Positions 53,823 to 62,821 are shown, counted from the stretch's first letter. The stretch is 64,000 bases of DNA from Caldilineaceae bacterium (GCA_020846635.1 JADLDO010000016.1:1-64000); one strand, 5' to 3'. The notes: generated from the sequence alone by a model not told the origin. A program made the numbers and translations.

Positions 53823-54686
53823 TTAGCCGCTTGGATGGCGAACACGCCCCAAAAGGTAACGGTGGTGGGCCCAGATGGCTTTGACCTGCCAGGGCAGGGG
53901 CGCACGATCAAGCCAGGCATAGCGAATCACGCGTTCATAAAGCTCCGGTTCTTGCCCCAGGTAATAGGCCATCGTGCTCCACTGCCAGCCATCGCCGGTA
54001 AACTGCTCCTCAAGTTTGCGGCTGCGGATGCCCAGGCGTTTGAGGACTTCGTTGGCGGGCATCACGGTATCGGGCCAGGGGGGCACATCCAACACCCCCT
54101 GCTCGATGATCTCCACGCCTGCTTCTTCCAGGATGGCGCGGATGCGTCCAATATCCGTCCAGCTTTCGTCGTGGGTGCGAAAGAAGTCGCGGTCGATCAC
54201 CAGCTTACGCATCCAGTAGCCCACCTGCAAGTTGTTGGGCATGGCGACAAAGACGAGATCTTTGCTGGTGCGTACAAGTTCACGCAGCAGCCCGGCAGGG
54301 TTATTGATATACCAGAGTCCGGCCCACTGCCAGGTTAAATCAAAGTGAGCATCGGGAAAGGGCAGATGATCCCAACCACCGGCATCGACACGCACCAGGT
54401 CAATTGGGAGGCGCAAGTCCTCCTCCCAGATACGCCGCACGCCTTGAATACGCTGTGGGCTGTCATCCACCGCGGTGACCGCGATCCCGTTTTGTGCAAA
54501 GATGACGTTGTTGATGCCGCTGACACCCGCCATGCCATAGAGCGGCGCTTCGAGAACCGAGCGTATAGCGTGGCGTTGGGCCAGGTCGGCGAGAAAGTCG
54601 TTGAGGACAAAACGCTCATAGACCAGCCCCAACCCTTCGTTGTAGTCAGTCAAATAGCGATGCCAGGTGTTGGCCGTTTCAGTCAT
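53823..54686 (-). CDS. methyltransferase-domain protein
   Basis: 287 residues. The SAM fold is seen in SVLEAPLYGMAGVSGINNVIFAQNGIAVTAVDDS, with the loop after strand 1 longer than normal and the acidic residue in VDDS, then FDLTWQWAGLWYINNP in motif IV position. The C-terminal 130 residues contain LEEAGVEIIEQGVLDVPPWPD and several aromatic segments. Substrate unknown. Its ATG shares bases with the nfeD stop (ATGA), so the two are coupled. Confidence 0.7.
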   Translation of the reverse strand: MTETANTWHRYLTDYNEGLGLVYERFVLNDFLADLAQRHAIRSVLEAPLYGMAGVSGINNVIFAQNGIAVTAVDDSPQRIQGVRRIWEEDLRLPIDLVRVDAGGWDHLPFPDAHFDLTWQWAGLWYINNPAGLLRELVRTSKDLVFVAMPNNLQVGYWMRKLVIDRDFFRTHDESWTDIGRIRAILEEAGVEIIEQGVLDVPPWPDTVMPANEVLKRLGIRSRKLEEQFTGDGWQWSTMAYYLGQEPELYERVIRYAWLDRAPLPWQVKAIWAHHRYLLGRVRHPSG

Positions 54687-56119
54687 GATTCTTTATCGGG
54701 CTGAGTGGGTTGCTCGCCGGGCGCGGAGGGCGGGACGACGGCAACAGATGCGTTGTTGATGGGGGCGACGCTCAAGGTCAGTCCTTCCCGCGCAAGCACG
54801 CGGACGGGTGCGTTGGCAGCCACTTGACCGCTGGTCAATCGTGCGTTCCACCATTCCCCCTGGACAAAAATGCTGCCCGTTTCGCCCGCAGTCAACGGGG
54901 CGCTGGTTACGCCTGTGGCTCCAATCAGCGCCTCGCTCCCTGTGACCACGGGGCGGCTTTGCGCCTTGAGCGCCTGTTGGCCGATCAGGATCGTTAGCCC
55001 GCCGAGCATCAAGGCGAGCAGAATCAGGGTGGGCCAGGGAGTCGCAATGCCGGGCGTGTCAAAGAGCAGCGCACCCCCCAACAGAAAGGCGATGATGCCG
55101 CCCGCGGTCAGGACGCCAAAGGTGGGGGTGAAGGCTTCTGCCACAAAAAGGGCCAGGGCAATCACCATAAAGGTGAGTCCTGTGATATTGGCGTCCAACT
55201 GTCCCAGACCATAGAAGGCCAGGATGAGGCAGACCGCGCCGAGGATACCCGCCACCCCAAAGCCGGGTGTGCGAATTTCTACCACGAGCCCCAGGACGCC
55301 GAGGCTGAGCAAGATGGTCGCCAGGTTGGGATCGACCAATAAGTTGAGCGCGCGCTGGATCGGCGTCATTTCCTGAATGACGATCTGTGCATGGGCAACA
55401 TGAAGGGGCTGCGCTCCACCAGGAAGTTCGACGCTTCTGCCTTCTAGTTGCGTGAGCAAATCGTCGAGGTCGGTGGCGATCAGGTCGATGACACCCAGAT
55501 CCAATGCTTGTTTAGCGGTCGCGGCGGCGGCGTCCTGCACAGCCGCGATGGCCCATTCGGTGGCAGCATCCCCGCGACGGCTGGCGAGGTTCTCGATGTC
55601 GGCACTGAGGATGTTGGTGATCTTGGCGGCGAGGGTCGCATCGACATCTTCGCCGCTCATGCCGACGGGGCTTGCGGCGCCGATGCTGGTGTTGGGGGCC
55701 ATTGCTGCCACATGCGCAGCGAGGGTGATGAAAGTGCCGGCACTGCCTGCGCGTGCGCCGGAGGGCGACACATAGACAACCAGCGGGATGGGCGAGGCCA
55801 ACATATGCTGGATGATGGATTGGGTAACTTCCACACTGCCGCCAGGGGTATCCAGTTGCAGGATCACCGCTGCCGCGCCTGTGGCTTCGGCATTGTTAAT
55901 AGCCTGGATCAGGTAGCTTTCCAGCACCGGCGTCACCGGCCCGGCAAAGGTGAGGAGATAGACGCTTGTGGCGTCAGAGCTTTCCTCTGCCGTTTGGAGG
56001 GGCGCGGCCGCGTCGAGTGGGGTGGGCTGGAAACTGCCAATGAGGAGAAAGGCCAGCCATGTGATGATCACCCGGTAGGGTAAGCATGGACGGGACAGGC
56101 GCGGGAAGGGAAAAGCCAT
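54683..56119 (-). CDS. NfeD-family membrane protein with ClpP-type serine protease domain
   Basis: 478 residues, the long (1b) form. An N-terminal segment with hydrophobic core 14-28 is a signal or anchor. The protease domain has ILQLDTPGGSVEVTQ (86-100) and Ser126 in SGARAGSAGTFI, with a Lys in LAAKITN as probable general base. Four or five membrane helices follow, then the C-terminal OB-fold NfeD domain (ALIGATGVTSAPLTAGETGSIFVQGEWWNAR). Such proteins cleave membrane protein segments and work with stomatin-like SPFH proteins, none of which is adjacent here. ATG 56119 lies seven bases after the recN stop; an ATG at 56155 inside recN would add 12 residues. Confidence 0.9.
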   Translation of the reverse strand: MAFPFPRLSRPCLPYRVIITWLAFLLIGSFQPTPLDAAAPLQTAEESSDATSVYLLTFAGPVTPVLESYLIQAINNAEATGAAAVILQLDTPGGSVEVTQSIIQHMLASPIPLVVYVSPSGARAGSAGTFITLAAHVAAMAPNTSIGAASPVGMSGEDVDATLAAKITNILSADIENLASRRGDAATEWAIAAVQDAAAATAKQALDLGVIDLIATDLDDLLTQLEGRSVELPGGAQPLHVAHAQIVIQEMTPIQRALNLLVDPNLATILLSLGVLGLVVEIRTPGFGVAGILGAVCLILAFYGLGQLDANITGLTFMVIALALFVAEAFTPTFGVLTAGGIIAFLLGGALLFDTPGIATPWPTLILLALMLGGLTILIGQQALKAQSRPVVTGSEALIGATGVTSAPLTAGETGSIFVQGEWWNARLTSGQVAANAPVRVLAREGLTLSVAPINNASVAVVPPSAPGEQPTQPDKES

Positions 56120-56126
56120 CACAGCG

Positions 56127-58013
56127 CTAACCACTCGACTTGACACGGGCCACATCCGCCATCATCTCTTCTACCGAGCGCCGTCCTGCTTCCGAGGTGG
56201 CGCCCAACATAACCGTCAATTCTTCAATACGCTCTGCTGCGTCCAGGTCACGCACGACGGTGCTGGTGCGTTCTTCACCTTCAACTTGAAAGACGCGCTT
56301 GTTGACCGTGAAATGTTTGTCGCCATAGGCTGCCAGTTGGGGCAGGTGGGTGATACAGAGGACTTGATGGGGCACGAACTCTTCGTCTGTGTCGTGGCCC
56401 TTCTCTGTAACTTCTGCTGTGGCTTTTTCTGTGATTCTTTCTTTGGCAGACTTTTTTGCTGTCTCTTTGCGGGATGGGCCGCTGCCATTGACGCCATGCT
56501 GCTGACCTGTCAGGAACCAGAGCTTTTGCCCGACAACAGCCCCCACGCGCCCACCGATCCCCTGATCGATCTCGTCAAAGATGAGCGTTGGGGTGGCATC
56601 GGCATGGGTCAGCACGCTCTTGAGCGCCAGCATGAGGCGGGCTGTCTCACCGCCGGAGGCCACCTTTGCCATTGGTTTGAGCGGCTCACCGGGGTTGGCG
56701 CTGATCAGAAATTCGACCTGGTCAATGCCCGTATTGTCAAAGGCAACGCGCCGCCCGTCGGGAAGATAGGCTCCATCGGCGCGTTCGCTCTGTTCAATGG
56801 CAACACCAAAGCGGGCGCGTTCCATGCGTAGATCCGCCAGTTCGGTTTCGACGCGGCGCGCCAGCGTTTCACCCGCCTGTCGCCGCTCTGCGGAGAGTTG
56901 CCATGCGAGCTTGCCGATGATGTGGAGCAGCTTATCTTCTTGCTCCTCTAGCTCGGCAGTTTTGACCTCCCAATTGCTGAGTGAATCAAGTTCGGTCTGG
57001 GCGCGCTCGCCAAAGGCAATGATCTGCTCCAGCGTATCGCCATACTTGCGCTTGAGATTGGCGATGAGTTCCAGCCGTTCTTCTACCTCTTGCAGCCGTT
57101 CCGGGTTAAACTCCAGTTGGTCTGCATAGTCTTGCAGGCTGCGCGCCAGATCGCTAAGCTGTTCCAGCAGCCCTTGCGCGTCATCGGCGCTGCTTTGCAT
57201 GGAACGATCGATGCGTGCCAGCCGTTCGATGCGCCCCGCGGCTTCGCTGACCAGGTCAATGGCTCCGGGCATTTCGCTTTCGCCCACATTGAGAATGGTA
57301 GCGGCAGCTTGCGCAAGTTGGAGCAGCGCCTCGGCATTGCCCAAGCGGAGGCGTTCGCTGGCGAGCGTCTCTTCTTCACCGGGGCGGAGGCGCGCCTGGG
57401 CGATTTCTTCGGCCTGGAAACTGAGCAGATCGACACGCTGGGCAATGGTACGCGCATCCTGGCGCAGCCGTTGCAGTTCGGCCCGGATCTTGCGCAGCAT
57501 CGCCACCTGCTGTGCCAGTTGGTTGCGCAGCGGCATAAGACTGGCAAAGCGATCCAACAGGCGAATGTGGGTGCGCGGGCGCAGCAAGTTCAGATGCTCG
57601 CCTTGTCCGTGGACATCGATCAGGAGCGCGGCGACATCGCTGAGGATTTGCAGGCTGACATTGCGCCCATTGACCCGGCAGACATTGCGCCCGTTACGCC
57701 GGACTTCGCGGTTGAGCGTAATCCAATCGGGCGAGTCCGGGTCATCCAACTCTTGTTCGGCGAGAATACGGCTGACCTCGGTTTCGACCTCGCTGCCAGA
57801 AGGAAGCTGGAAGATCGCCTCAATTTGGGCGAGTTCCGTCCCGGCGCGCACCCATTCGGCAGCGCCACGGTCGCCCTGCAGCAAGCCGAGGGCATCAATA
57901 ATAATCGACTTGCCCGCGCCCGTTTCACCGGTCAGGATGTTTAAGCCTGGGCCGAAGGTCAGGTGCAGGTCGTCTATAATAGCGAAGTTGCGAATGCTCA
58001 ATTCGTGCAGCAT
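56127..58013 (-). CDS. recN: DNA repair ATPase RecN, with an insertion
   Basis: 628 residues (common length about 550-570). SMC-like protein of double-strand-break repair. Walker A is GETGAGKSIIIDAL (29-42), the long helical arms lie between about 150 and 360, the signature is ASGGETARLMLALK, and Walker B is TLIFDEIDQGIGGRVG. Between VGQKLWFL and HQVLCITHLPQLAAY there is an extra segment of about 45 residues (502-548), rich in Lys, Glu, Thr and Gly; in most RecN proteins these two motifs are nearly adjacent. The frame is intact, so it is probably a surface loop. First gene of the leftward nfeD/methyltransferase/DinB operon. Confidence 0.95.
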   Translation of the reverse strand: MLHELSIRNFAIIDDLHLTFGPGLNILTGETGAGKSIIIDALGLLQGDRGAAEWVRAGTELAQIEAIFQLPSGSEVETEVSRILAEQELDDPDSPDWITLNREVRRNGRNVCRVNGRNVSLQILSDVAALLIDVHGQGEHLNLLRPRTHIRLLDRFASLMPLRNQLAQQVAMLRKIRAELQRLRQDARTIAQRVDLLSFQAEEIAQARLRPGEEETLASERLRLGNAEALLQLAQAAATILNVGESEMPGAIDLVSEAAGRIERLARIDRSMQSSADDAQGLLEQLSDLARSLQDYADQLEFNPERLQEVEERLELIANLKRKYGDTLEQIIAFGERAQTELDSLSNWEVKTAELEEQEDKLLHIIGKLAWQLSAERRQAGETLARRVETELADLRMERARFGVAIEQSERADGAYLPDGRRVAFDNTGIDQVEFLISANPGEPLKPMAKVASGGETARLMLALKSVLTHADATPTLIFDEIDQGIGGRVGAVVGQKLWFLTGQQHGVNGSGPSRKETAKKSAKERITEKATAEVTEKGHDTDEEFVPHQVLCITHLPQLAAYGDKHFTVNKRVFQVEGEERTSTVVRDLDAAERIEELTVMLGATSEAGRRSVEEMMADVARVKSSG

Positions 58014-58107
58014 AGATGCTATTTTATCACATCCAAGTGGAAACTTTAGAACACTCCTAGAACAATTGGCTAGAAGGATTGGGCCGATTCTTGAAGCAAT
58101 AAGCTAC

Positions 58108-58136
58108 TTGGCATCCCTGTACAGCAATGTTATAAT
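58108..58136 (+). promoter_or_regulatory. consensus promoter of tatA
   Basis: TTGGCA (58108-58113), 17-bp spacer, perfect TATAAT (58131-58136). Start point near 58143, about 70 bases before the ATG. Confidence 0.85.
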
Positions 58137-58212
58137 GGCAGCTATTGAGCATGCTAATTTACCTGTCCCTGTTTTCATGCACGCTCTGAACCCATTTTGA
58201 GGAGAAGTTAGG

Positions 58213-58470
58213 ATGATTCCAAAGTTTGGACCCGTTGAGTTAATCCTGATCCTTGTGATCGTGACCATGTTGTTTGGTGTCGGCAAGCTGCCTGAGGTCT
58301 TTGGTTCTGTAGGACGTGGGATTCGCGAGTTCAGGAAGAATTCGACGGATCCTGTAGAGCCGGAGAGCGTTGAGACCGTGGAAACCGTCGAGACCGTGAC
58401 TCCAGCACCCGCGGCACCCGTTTCTGCTGCACCTGTGTCAGAGCCGGTGGAAAAGCAACAGGCACACTAA
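58213..58470 (+). CDS. tatA: Sec-independent (Tat) translocase subunit TatA/E
   Basis: 85 residues. A short N terminus with FGPVELILILVIVTMLFGVGKLPEVFGSVGRGIREFRK: one membrane helix, the FG hinge and an amphipathic helix, as in all TatA/E proteins. The C-terminal 40 residues are an acidic, proline- and valine-rich low-complexity tail (VETVETVETV). It forms the channel of the twin-arginine pathway, which agrees with the RR signal of the sugar-binding protein at 30359-31768. GAGGAGAAG precedes the ATG. tatC is not in the window. Confidence 0.93.
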   Translation: MIPKFGPVELILILVIVTMLFGVGKLPEVFGSVGRGIREFRKNSTDPVEPESVETVETVETVTPAPAAPVSAAPVSEPVEKQQAH

Positions 58471-58605
58471 GGTCAGAACGGTTGGCAGGGTGCTTGTGCT
58501 GATGGGCAATCCCCATGCACCTGTGCCCAATCCCGTTTTTCCAACAGACATAGAAATCGAATAGAACTGCCGCCATCGTGCGCGCAGTGGTGGTTGTATG
58601 GGGAA

Positions 58606-58646
58606 AACCCGGTTGTCGTGCAGAGATGATCAACCGGGTTCTCTTT
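58606..58646 (+). terminator. intrinsic terminator of tatA
   Basis: AACCCGGTTG (58606-58615) and CAACCGGGTT (58631-58640), 15-base loop, then CTCTTTTTCTCT. It is 136 bp past the tatA stop; nothing else is seen in between. Confidence 0.85.
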
Positions 58647-58744
58647 TTCTCTATTCTTTGTTTCTGATATTTATTTCCGGTATTCATCTCGATTTTCATA
58701 TAAGCTCTTATCACTTCACGTCTACCCCGTGAAAGGTCGTATGT

Positions 58745-60853
58745 GTGCGACTGGTGCGTCTTGTTGCCCTGACCGCGGTCTTGGCGACTGTCTACTTTGC
58801 CCAGTATCTGTTTGATACCACCAGTCTGGCTGACTTCTTCCCGTTGTGGCTCTTGCGGTTGTGGCCCCCGCTCACTGCGATGACGCGTTGGACGCCAGAC
58901 GATTTGGTTGAGTTGGCTATCTGGCTGACACTCCTGGGGCTGTTGAGCTTTGGCCTGTTGGCTCCATGGTGGCAAGGTGAGCATGGGCGCGCCTACCGGC
59001 GATTGCGACCGGGGCGTGCGGTTTTGCGCGTTTGGTGGTGGGTGGCACAAGGCTTGTTGCTGCTCGCGCTGCTGAGTACGGTGGCAGTGGCATGGCTGGA
59101 GCGACAAAGCGGGATGGAAGGGGTTTCCATCGGGCTGTGGGCGGCAAGTTTGGCGCTCTATGGGCTTGGTGGAATCGTCGCCAACCATGTGCGCCCTCCG
59201 GTGATCTATGGCGACAGCTATGTGGAGACGGTGCGTCCGTGGGATGGTTGGCCCTATTGGGTCGCGCTTTTGATCCTCTTTGCGCTCCTCTATTCCTACC
59301 GTCTGCTGGAGTTGCCTTTGCGGGTCGATCCTTTGACGGCACGCGTGGGATTGGCGGCGCAAGCCTGGGTGCGGGAACTTGAAATCCCGCGCTTGGCGGC
59401 AGACCCCAACGATCTGCCGCTGCCCACGATAGGGCTGGTCGCGCTGGCGCGCTTGGTCTTGCGCGATAATCTGTGGGCGGTGCGCGTGGCAGGCGTTAGC
59501 GCCGCGCTCGTTTTGATCACGGCGGTTTGGCTGGTTGGCTCTGAATTGTTTCGTCGCGTACCTGTTTATGGGCTGTATGGTGAGGTGTTGGAGGACGATG
59601 GGCGTTGGATCGCGTTGATGGCGATGATCATCACGGGGGTCAGCCTGCCGCTTTTTCACTGGTCGCGTGTGCCGCTGGTGCTGGAAGGGGTGGCGCTGGG
59701 GACGTTGGGGGTGTGGGCGCTGCTGCGGGGCTTGCGCCGTGATCGCCCTGGGCTATTGGGGCTGAGCGCGCTGTTGTTGGGATGGGCAATTTTTTATGGC
59801 CCGGCGGGTCTGCTGTTGGGCCTGGTGGCGCTGCTGATCTGGTGGGGTGTCCTGCTGCTGGAATCAAGCTGGCTGACGGGCAAATTGGTGGCCCATGAGC
59901 GGGATGGGCAAGCGGTTCAGGTGCAGCGCGGCGTAGGCTGGCGCGGTTTTGGCTATTGGCTGGCCGGCGTTGTCGTCTTGGTGATGCCGCTTTTGAGCAA
60001 GTGGCTGATGATCCCCGGCTCCTTTGCTGCCCACTGGGCATGGCCCGGCGGCGTTGTTGTTCGCCAGAGCAGCGCACTGCTGGCGTGGCGCGAGCGGCTG
60101 GAGATGGCGATATTGGGGTTGAACTACCTACCCGATGCAACGGCTACGCTCCGCTACGATGACCATTTTGTGCATAGCTTATTGGCTCCCTTGCTGGTAT
60201 TGGCGCTGGGTGCGCTGCTGCTTAACATTGACAGCTTAGTCGGGTGGTCGCTGGTGACGTGGTTAGTAACGGCGTTGGTGGGGGTTGGGTTAACGGTTCC
60301 TGTGGTGCCAAACTGGATGGCAATGGTTGTGCTGCTGCCTGTGGTCGGGCTGGCAGTGGGCTTTGTGCTGGACCGGCTGCGCCTGCTGATTATGACCTAT
60401 GCGGGGACATGGACGCTGCAAGCTACCGTCTATCTGGCTATGGGTGTGGTCGTGGCAGCAGGCTTCTTTGGCTGGATCGACTACTACAACGTGGCGCAGC
60501 GTGACAGCGATTTGGCATCAAGCGTAGGACGAGCGCTGCGTGATGCTGCGGGTCAGCCCGTGGTGCTGGTGAGCGCCAACGTCGTGCTAGAGCAAGTGCT
60601 GGCCGATCCGGTTGTGCAGATGCTTGCCGCCGAGCGCAACGACCTCAGCCAGATTCAAACGGTTAACGCGCGCAACTGGCCGCCCCTCACGCCCGCTACG
60701 CGCTTGCTCTTGGCACCGGGTGACAGCGCCTTGCAAGCAGCCGTTGAAGCGGCCTATCCAGGGGGGCAGCTCACCGTTATGCGTGATCTGCACGCTAATC
60801 CTTTGCTCTATATCTATGACCTGGCGGCTGCACCCGCAGTGGCGCTACACTAA
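58745..60853 (+). CDS. large polytopic membrane protein, glycosyltransferase-39-like
   Basis: 702 residues from GTG 58745. About 13 hydrophobic segments in the first 600 residues, then a soluble C-terminal part (SALQAAVEAAYPGGQLTVMRDLHANPLLYIYDLAA). Between segments 4 and 5 there is LLELPLRVDPLTARVGLAAQAWVRELEIPRL, which resembles the first periplasmic loop of ArnT/PMT-type glycosyltransferases, where an acidic residue and LxxDEA-like stretch normally sit; the catalytic Asp is not clear here. So it may be a lipid-linked sugar transferase or a relative without that activity. It lies alone between tatA and secG; Chloroflexota often encode such proteins. Confidence 0.65.
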   Translation: MRLVRLVALTAVLATVYFAQYLFDTTSLADFFPLWLLRLWPPLTAMTRWTPDDLVELAIWLTLLGLLSFGLLAPWWQGEHGRAYRRLRPGRAVLRVWWWVAQGLLLLALLSTVAVAWLERQSGMEGVSIGLWAASLALYGLGGIVANHVRPPVIYGDSYVETVRPWDGWPYWVALLILFALLYSYRLLELPLRVDPLTARVGLAAQAWVRELEIPRLAADPNDLPLPTIGLVALARLVLRDNLWAVRVAGVSAALVLITAVWLVGSELFRRVPVYGLYGEVLEDDGRWIALMAMIITGVSLPLFHWSRVPLVLEGVALGTLGVWALLRGLRRDRPGLLGLSALLLGWAIFYGPAGLLLGLVALLIWWGVLLLESSWLTGKLVAHERDGQAVQVQRGVGWRGFGYWLAGVVVLVMPLLSKWLMIPGSFAAHWAWPGGVVVRQSSALLAWRERLEMAILGLNYLPDATATLRYDDHFVHSLLAPLLVLALGALLLNIDSLVGWSLVTWLVTALVGVGLTVPVVPNWMAMVVLLPVVGLAVGFVLDRLRLLIMTYAGTWTLQATVYLAMGVVVAAGFFGWIDYYNVAQRDSDLASSVGRALRDAAGQPVVLVSANVVLEQVLADPVVQMLAAERNDLSQIQTVNARNWPPLTPATRLLLAPGDSALQAAVEAAYPGGQLTVMRDLHANPLLYIYDLAAAPAVALH

Positions 60854-60920
60854 ACCGAGAGCCGCAGGCTTGCGCGTGAAGATTTGTGATGGGTAGGATG
60901 TGGGCTGGTACGCGGCGGAT

Positions 60921-60950
60921 TTGGGCAAGAGCGCGCGTCTTTGATATACT
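60921..60950 (+). promoter_or_regulatory. promoter of secG with extended -10
   Basis: TTGGGC (60921-60926), 18-bp spacer, TGA-TATACT (60942-60950). Start point near 60957, about 84 bases before the ATG. Confidence 0.75.
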
Positions 60951-61040
60951 GGCACAGTTATCGAGTGGTGTTCGTGTGAAAATAGAATCGAATTTGATAT
61001 AGCGGATTGATATTCCGATTGAGCAAGCAGGAGAAAGACC

Positions 61041-61265
61041 ATGAATTTTAGCTCTTATATGATGATTGCGACGAATATTGTCGCCATCGCCTTGATCGCG
61101 GTCGTCTTGATCCAGGGACAGACCAGCGGAGGGCTAGGCAGCGCCTTTGGTGGCACCGATATTTACCGGACACGCCGCGGGATCGAAAAGACGCTTTTTA
61201 ATTTGACCTTTGCGTTGGCGGCGATTTTTGGCATCTTTTCGCTGATCACGGTCGCCTTCGAGTAG
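61041..61265 (+). CDS. secG: preprotein translocase subunit SecG
   Basis: 74 residues, two membrane helices (about 6-24 and 52-70) around the conserved loop LIQGQTSGGLGSAFGGTDIYRTRRGIEK. SecG is the small accessory subunit of the SecYEG channel. CAGGAGAAAG precedes the ATG. Own promoter and own terminator (61299-61328), so it is a single-gene unit. Confidence 0.95.
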   Translation: MNFSSYMMIATNIVAIALIAVVLIQGQTSGGLGSAFGGTDIYRTRRGIEKTLFNLTFALAAIFGIFSLITVAFE

Positions 61266-61298
61266 CATATTGCCGGTTTGGAATCAAAATTGAATTGG

Positions 61299-61328
61299 AC
61301 AGGCAGAGAAGTTTACTTCTCTGCCTGT
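61299..61328. terminator. bidirectional terminator between secG and the SUMF1-domain gene
   Basis: ACAGGCAGAGAAGT (61299-61312), TT, exact complement (61315-61328), followed by TTGTG. It stands between two convergent genes. Confidence 0.8.
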
Positions 61329-61345
61329 TTGTGCTTAGTGAAGGG

Positions 61346-62395
61346 CTATTCAGAGCGTACGACCCGAAACCCGTAGCCGGCCCCGTCGAACGGGTCGCGC
61401 CTGTAGCGGTTGGCGCAGCGCACCCAGCGCTCGTTGTTGTCCCATTGACCACCGCGCAGCGTGCGGCGGTTACCCTCCTCTGGCCCAGGCGGGCTACCGC
61501 CAGGGGATTGCGCGTAGTACTCCCCGCCATACCAATCTGCGGTCCATTCCCAGACATTGCCGGCCATGTCCAGCGCGCCATAAGGACTTGCGCCCTCTGG
61601 ATAGGAGCCTACTTTGGTTGGAGCGCCCACATTGCCATCGAAGTTCAGCCGCTCTGAGTTTGGCTCGTAAGCTCCCCAGGGATAGATCCGGTTGTCCAGG
61701 CCCCGGCAAGCCTTTTCCCACTCTGCTTCCGTTGGCAGCCGTCCGCCCACCCAATGTGCGTAGGCTCCAGCCTGCTCCCAGTTGACGTGTGTAACAGGGT
61801 GATCGGCAAATTCAGGCTGGTTCCAGAAATCATTGGCCGGCGGATCGCACCTACCTATTGCCGCGGCCACGCAGCGAGCGTATTGAGCATTTGTTACTTC
61901 TGTGCGCATGATCCAAAAACCGGGAAGGTCAACCTCGTGCTGCGGCTTTTCATCATCAAAGGCGACAGTGTCCTCCGCGCGGGAACCCATGAGGAACGGC
62001 CCGGCTGGTACAAGCACGTATTCTGCTCCCACCTCGTCATGCAATAACGCTACGTCACGGTTCGTGCTATTCCCCGGCGTTGAGACAGCGGTCGAGGGTT
62101 TGCTTAGCACTGGCATGGAATTTGTCGTTGACGAGTTCATTGAAGTGGGAAACGCAAGGGGTGCGGTCGCAATCGCAGGTGCTCTATTTTCTATCAGCGG
62201 CAGCGAAATACCCAGTCCTTTCAAATCTGCCAATAGGCTAATCAGGAAAAAGAGGAACGTTACAGTGCCACCAAGTGACCACAAAAATCGGGGATGGTGC
62301 TGCCAGCAGAAATGGCTTCCCGGCAGCGCGCGTCGCGTACATTGCCTTTTTCTGTCGGTGAGGTAATACCTGCATTGTTCTTGTATCTGACTCAT
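61346..62395 (-). CDS. SUMF1/FGE-sulfatase-domain membrane protein with N-terminal Cys/His motif
   Basis: 349 residues. Residues 8-33 hold Cys8, Cys19, Cys30 and His33 (C-x10-C-x10-C-x2-H), a likely zinc knuckle on the cytoplasmic side. A membrane helix (about 38-57) and a linker follow. The SUMF1 domain runs from about 118: VLVPAGPFLMGS, FWIMRTEVTNAQYARCV, HPVTHVNWEQAGAYAHWVGGRLPTEAEWEKACRG, and NVWEWTADWY. The C-terminal RTLRGGQWDNNERWVRCANRYRR lacks the first active-site cysteine of formylglycine-generating enzyme, so it probably does not activate sulfatases; many such domains bind glycans or serve other oxidases. AGGAG precedes the ATG. Confidence 0.88.
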   Translation of the reverse strand: MSQIQEQCRYYLTDRKRQCTRRALPGSHFCWQHHPRFLWSLGGTVTFLFFLISLLADLKGLGISLPLIENRAPAIATAPLAFPTSMNSSTTNSMPVLSKPSTAVSTPGNSTNRDVALLHDEVGAEYVLVPAGPFLMGSRAEDTVAFDDEKPQHEVDLPGFWIMRTEVTNAQYARCVAAAIGRCDPPANDFWNQPEFADHPVTHVNWEQAGAYAHWVGGRLPTEAEWEKACRGLDNRIYPWGAYEPNSERLNFDGNVGAPTKVGSYPEGASPYGALDMAGNVWEWTADWYGGEYYAQSPGGSPPGPEEGNRRTLRGGQWDNNERWVRCANRYRRDPFDGAGYGFRVVRSE

Positions 62396-62623
62396 GATGC
62401 TGAACTCCTACTGGCGAAGTTGAGCCACGAATTCGGATAAGATGCATGGTGAAACCAGCGTCGGCACAATCATTGAGAGGGAATTAATGGGGGCTGTAAG
62501 GAGAGCAACTGCTTCTGATTATGTATCAAACGATCAGAATAAACAAGACCCTGTGCAACACTCGATAACAGCGCCAAAGCTGGGAAAAGTGGATACAACG
62601 AAAGACAAAATGCGCGCAGGGTA

Positions 62624-62653
62624 TTGACTTTAGTGGGCGGAATGTGGTATCTT
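62624..62653 (+). promoter_or_regulatory. promoter of the ABC exporter leader
   Basis: TTGACT (62624-62629), 18-bp spacer, TATCTT (62648-62653) with TG one base before the -10 box (TGG-TATCTT). Start point near 62660, about 30 bases before the leader ORF. Confidence 0.65.
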
Positions 62654-62690
62654 TGAACTCTTGCAACGAGTGCAAAAAGAGGCGCAAACC

Positions 62691-62768
62691 ATGCTGCATT
62701 CCCACTCCCTTTTCTATCCACAACCGCCTACCGTCATCCACATGACGATAGACCCACTGAACGCGTAG
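62691..62768 (+). CDS. 25-residue leader peptide ORF of the ABC exporter
   Basis: ATG 62691 with AAGAGG eight bases upstream, 25 codons, TAG at 62766. The peptide begins MLHSHSLFYPQPPTVIH and has no recognised relatives. Its coding sequence contains the hairpin CGTCAT-CCAC-ATGACG (62732-62747), and the terminator begins 25 bases after its stop. Ribosome position on such an ORF could set the choice between terminator and read-through. Confidence 0.5.
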   Translation: MLHSHSLFYPQPPTVIHMTIDPLNA

Positions 62769-62792
62769 CCCACCGTCCACGAAGCATGTTTG

Positions 62793-62821
62793 CCACGGGT
62801 GTACGTTGCCCGTGGGTTTTT
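62793..62821 (+). terminator. intrinsic terminator in the exporter leader
   Basis: CCACGGG (62793-62799) and CCCGTGG (62809-62815), nine-base loop, then GTTTTTG. It lies between the leader ORF and the exporter gene, 42 bp before the ATG, so it would act as attenuator. Confidence 0.7.

Noticed and set aside
58331..59659. Minus-strand frame of 442 codons under tatA and the large membrane protein
   Set aside because: It runs through tatA, its terminator and a membrane-protein gene and is rich in Arg, His, Gln and Pro, the typical shadow of a hydrophobic gene.
61346..62395. Formylglycine-generating enzyme
   Set aside because: The C-terminal segment lacks the first catalytic cysteine, and no sulfatase gene is near.
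62442..62627. Plus-strand frame of 61 codons before the exporter promoter
   Set aside because: No ribosome site, ends in the promoter -35 box, and has no features of a protein.
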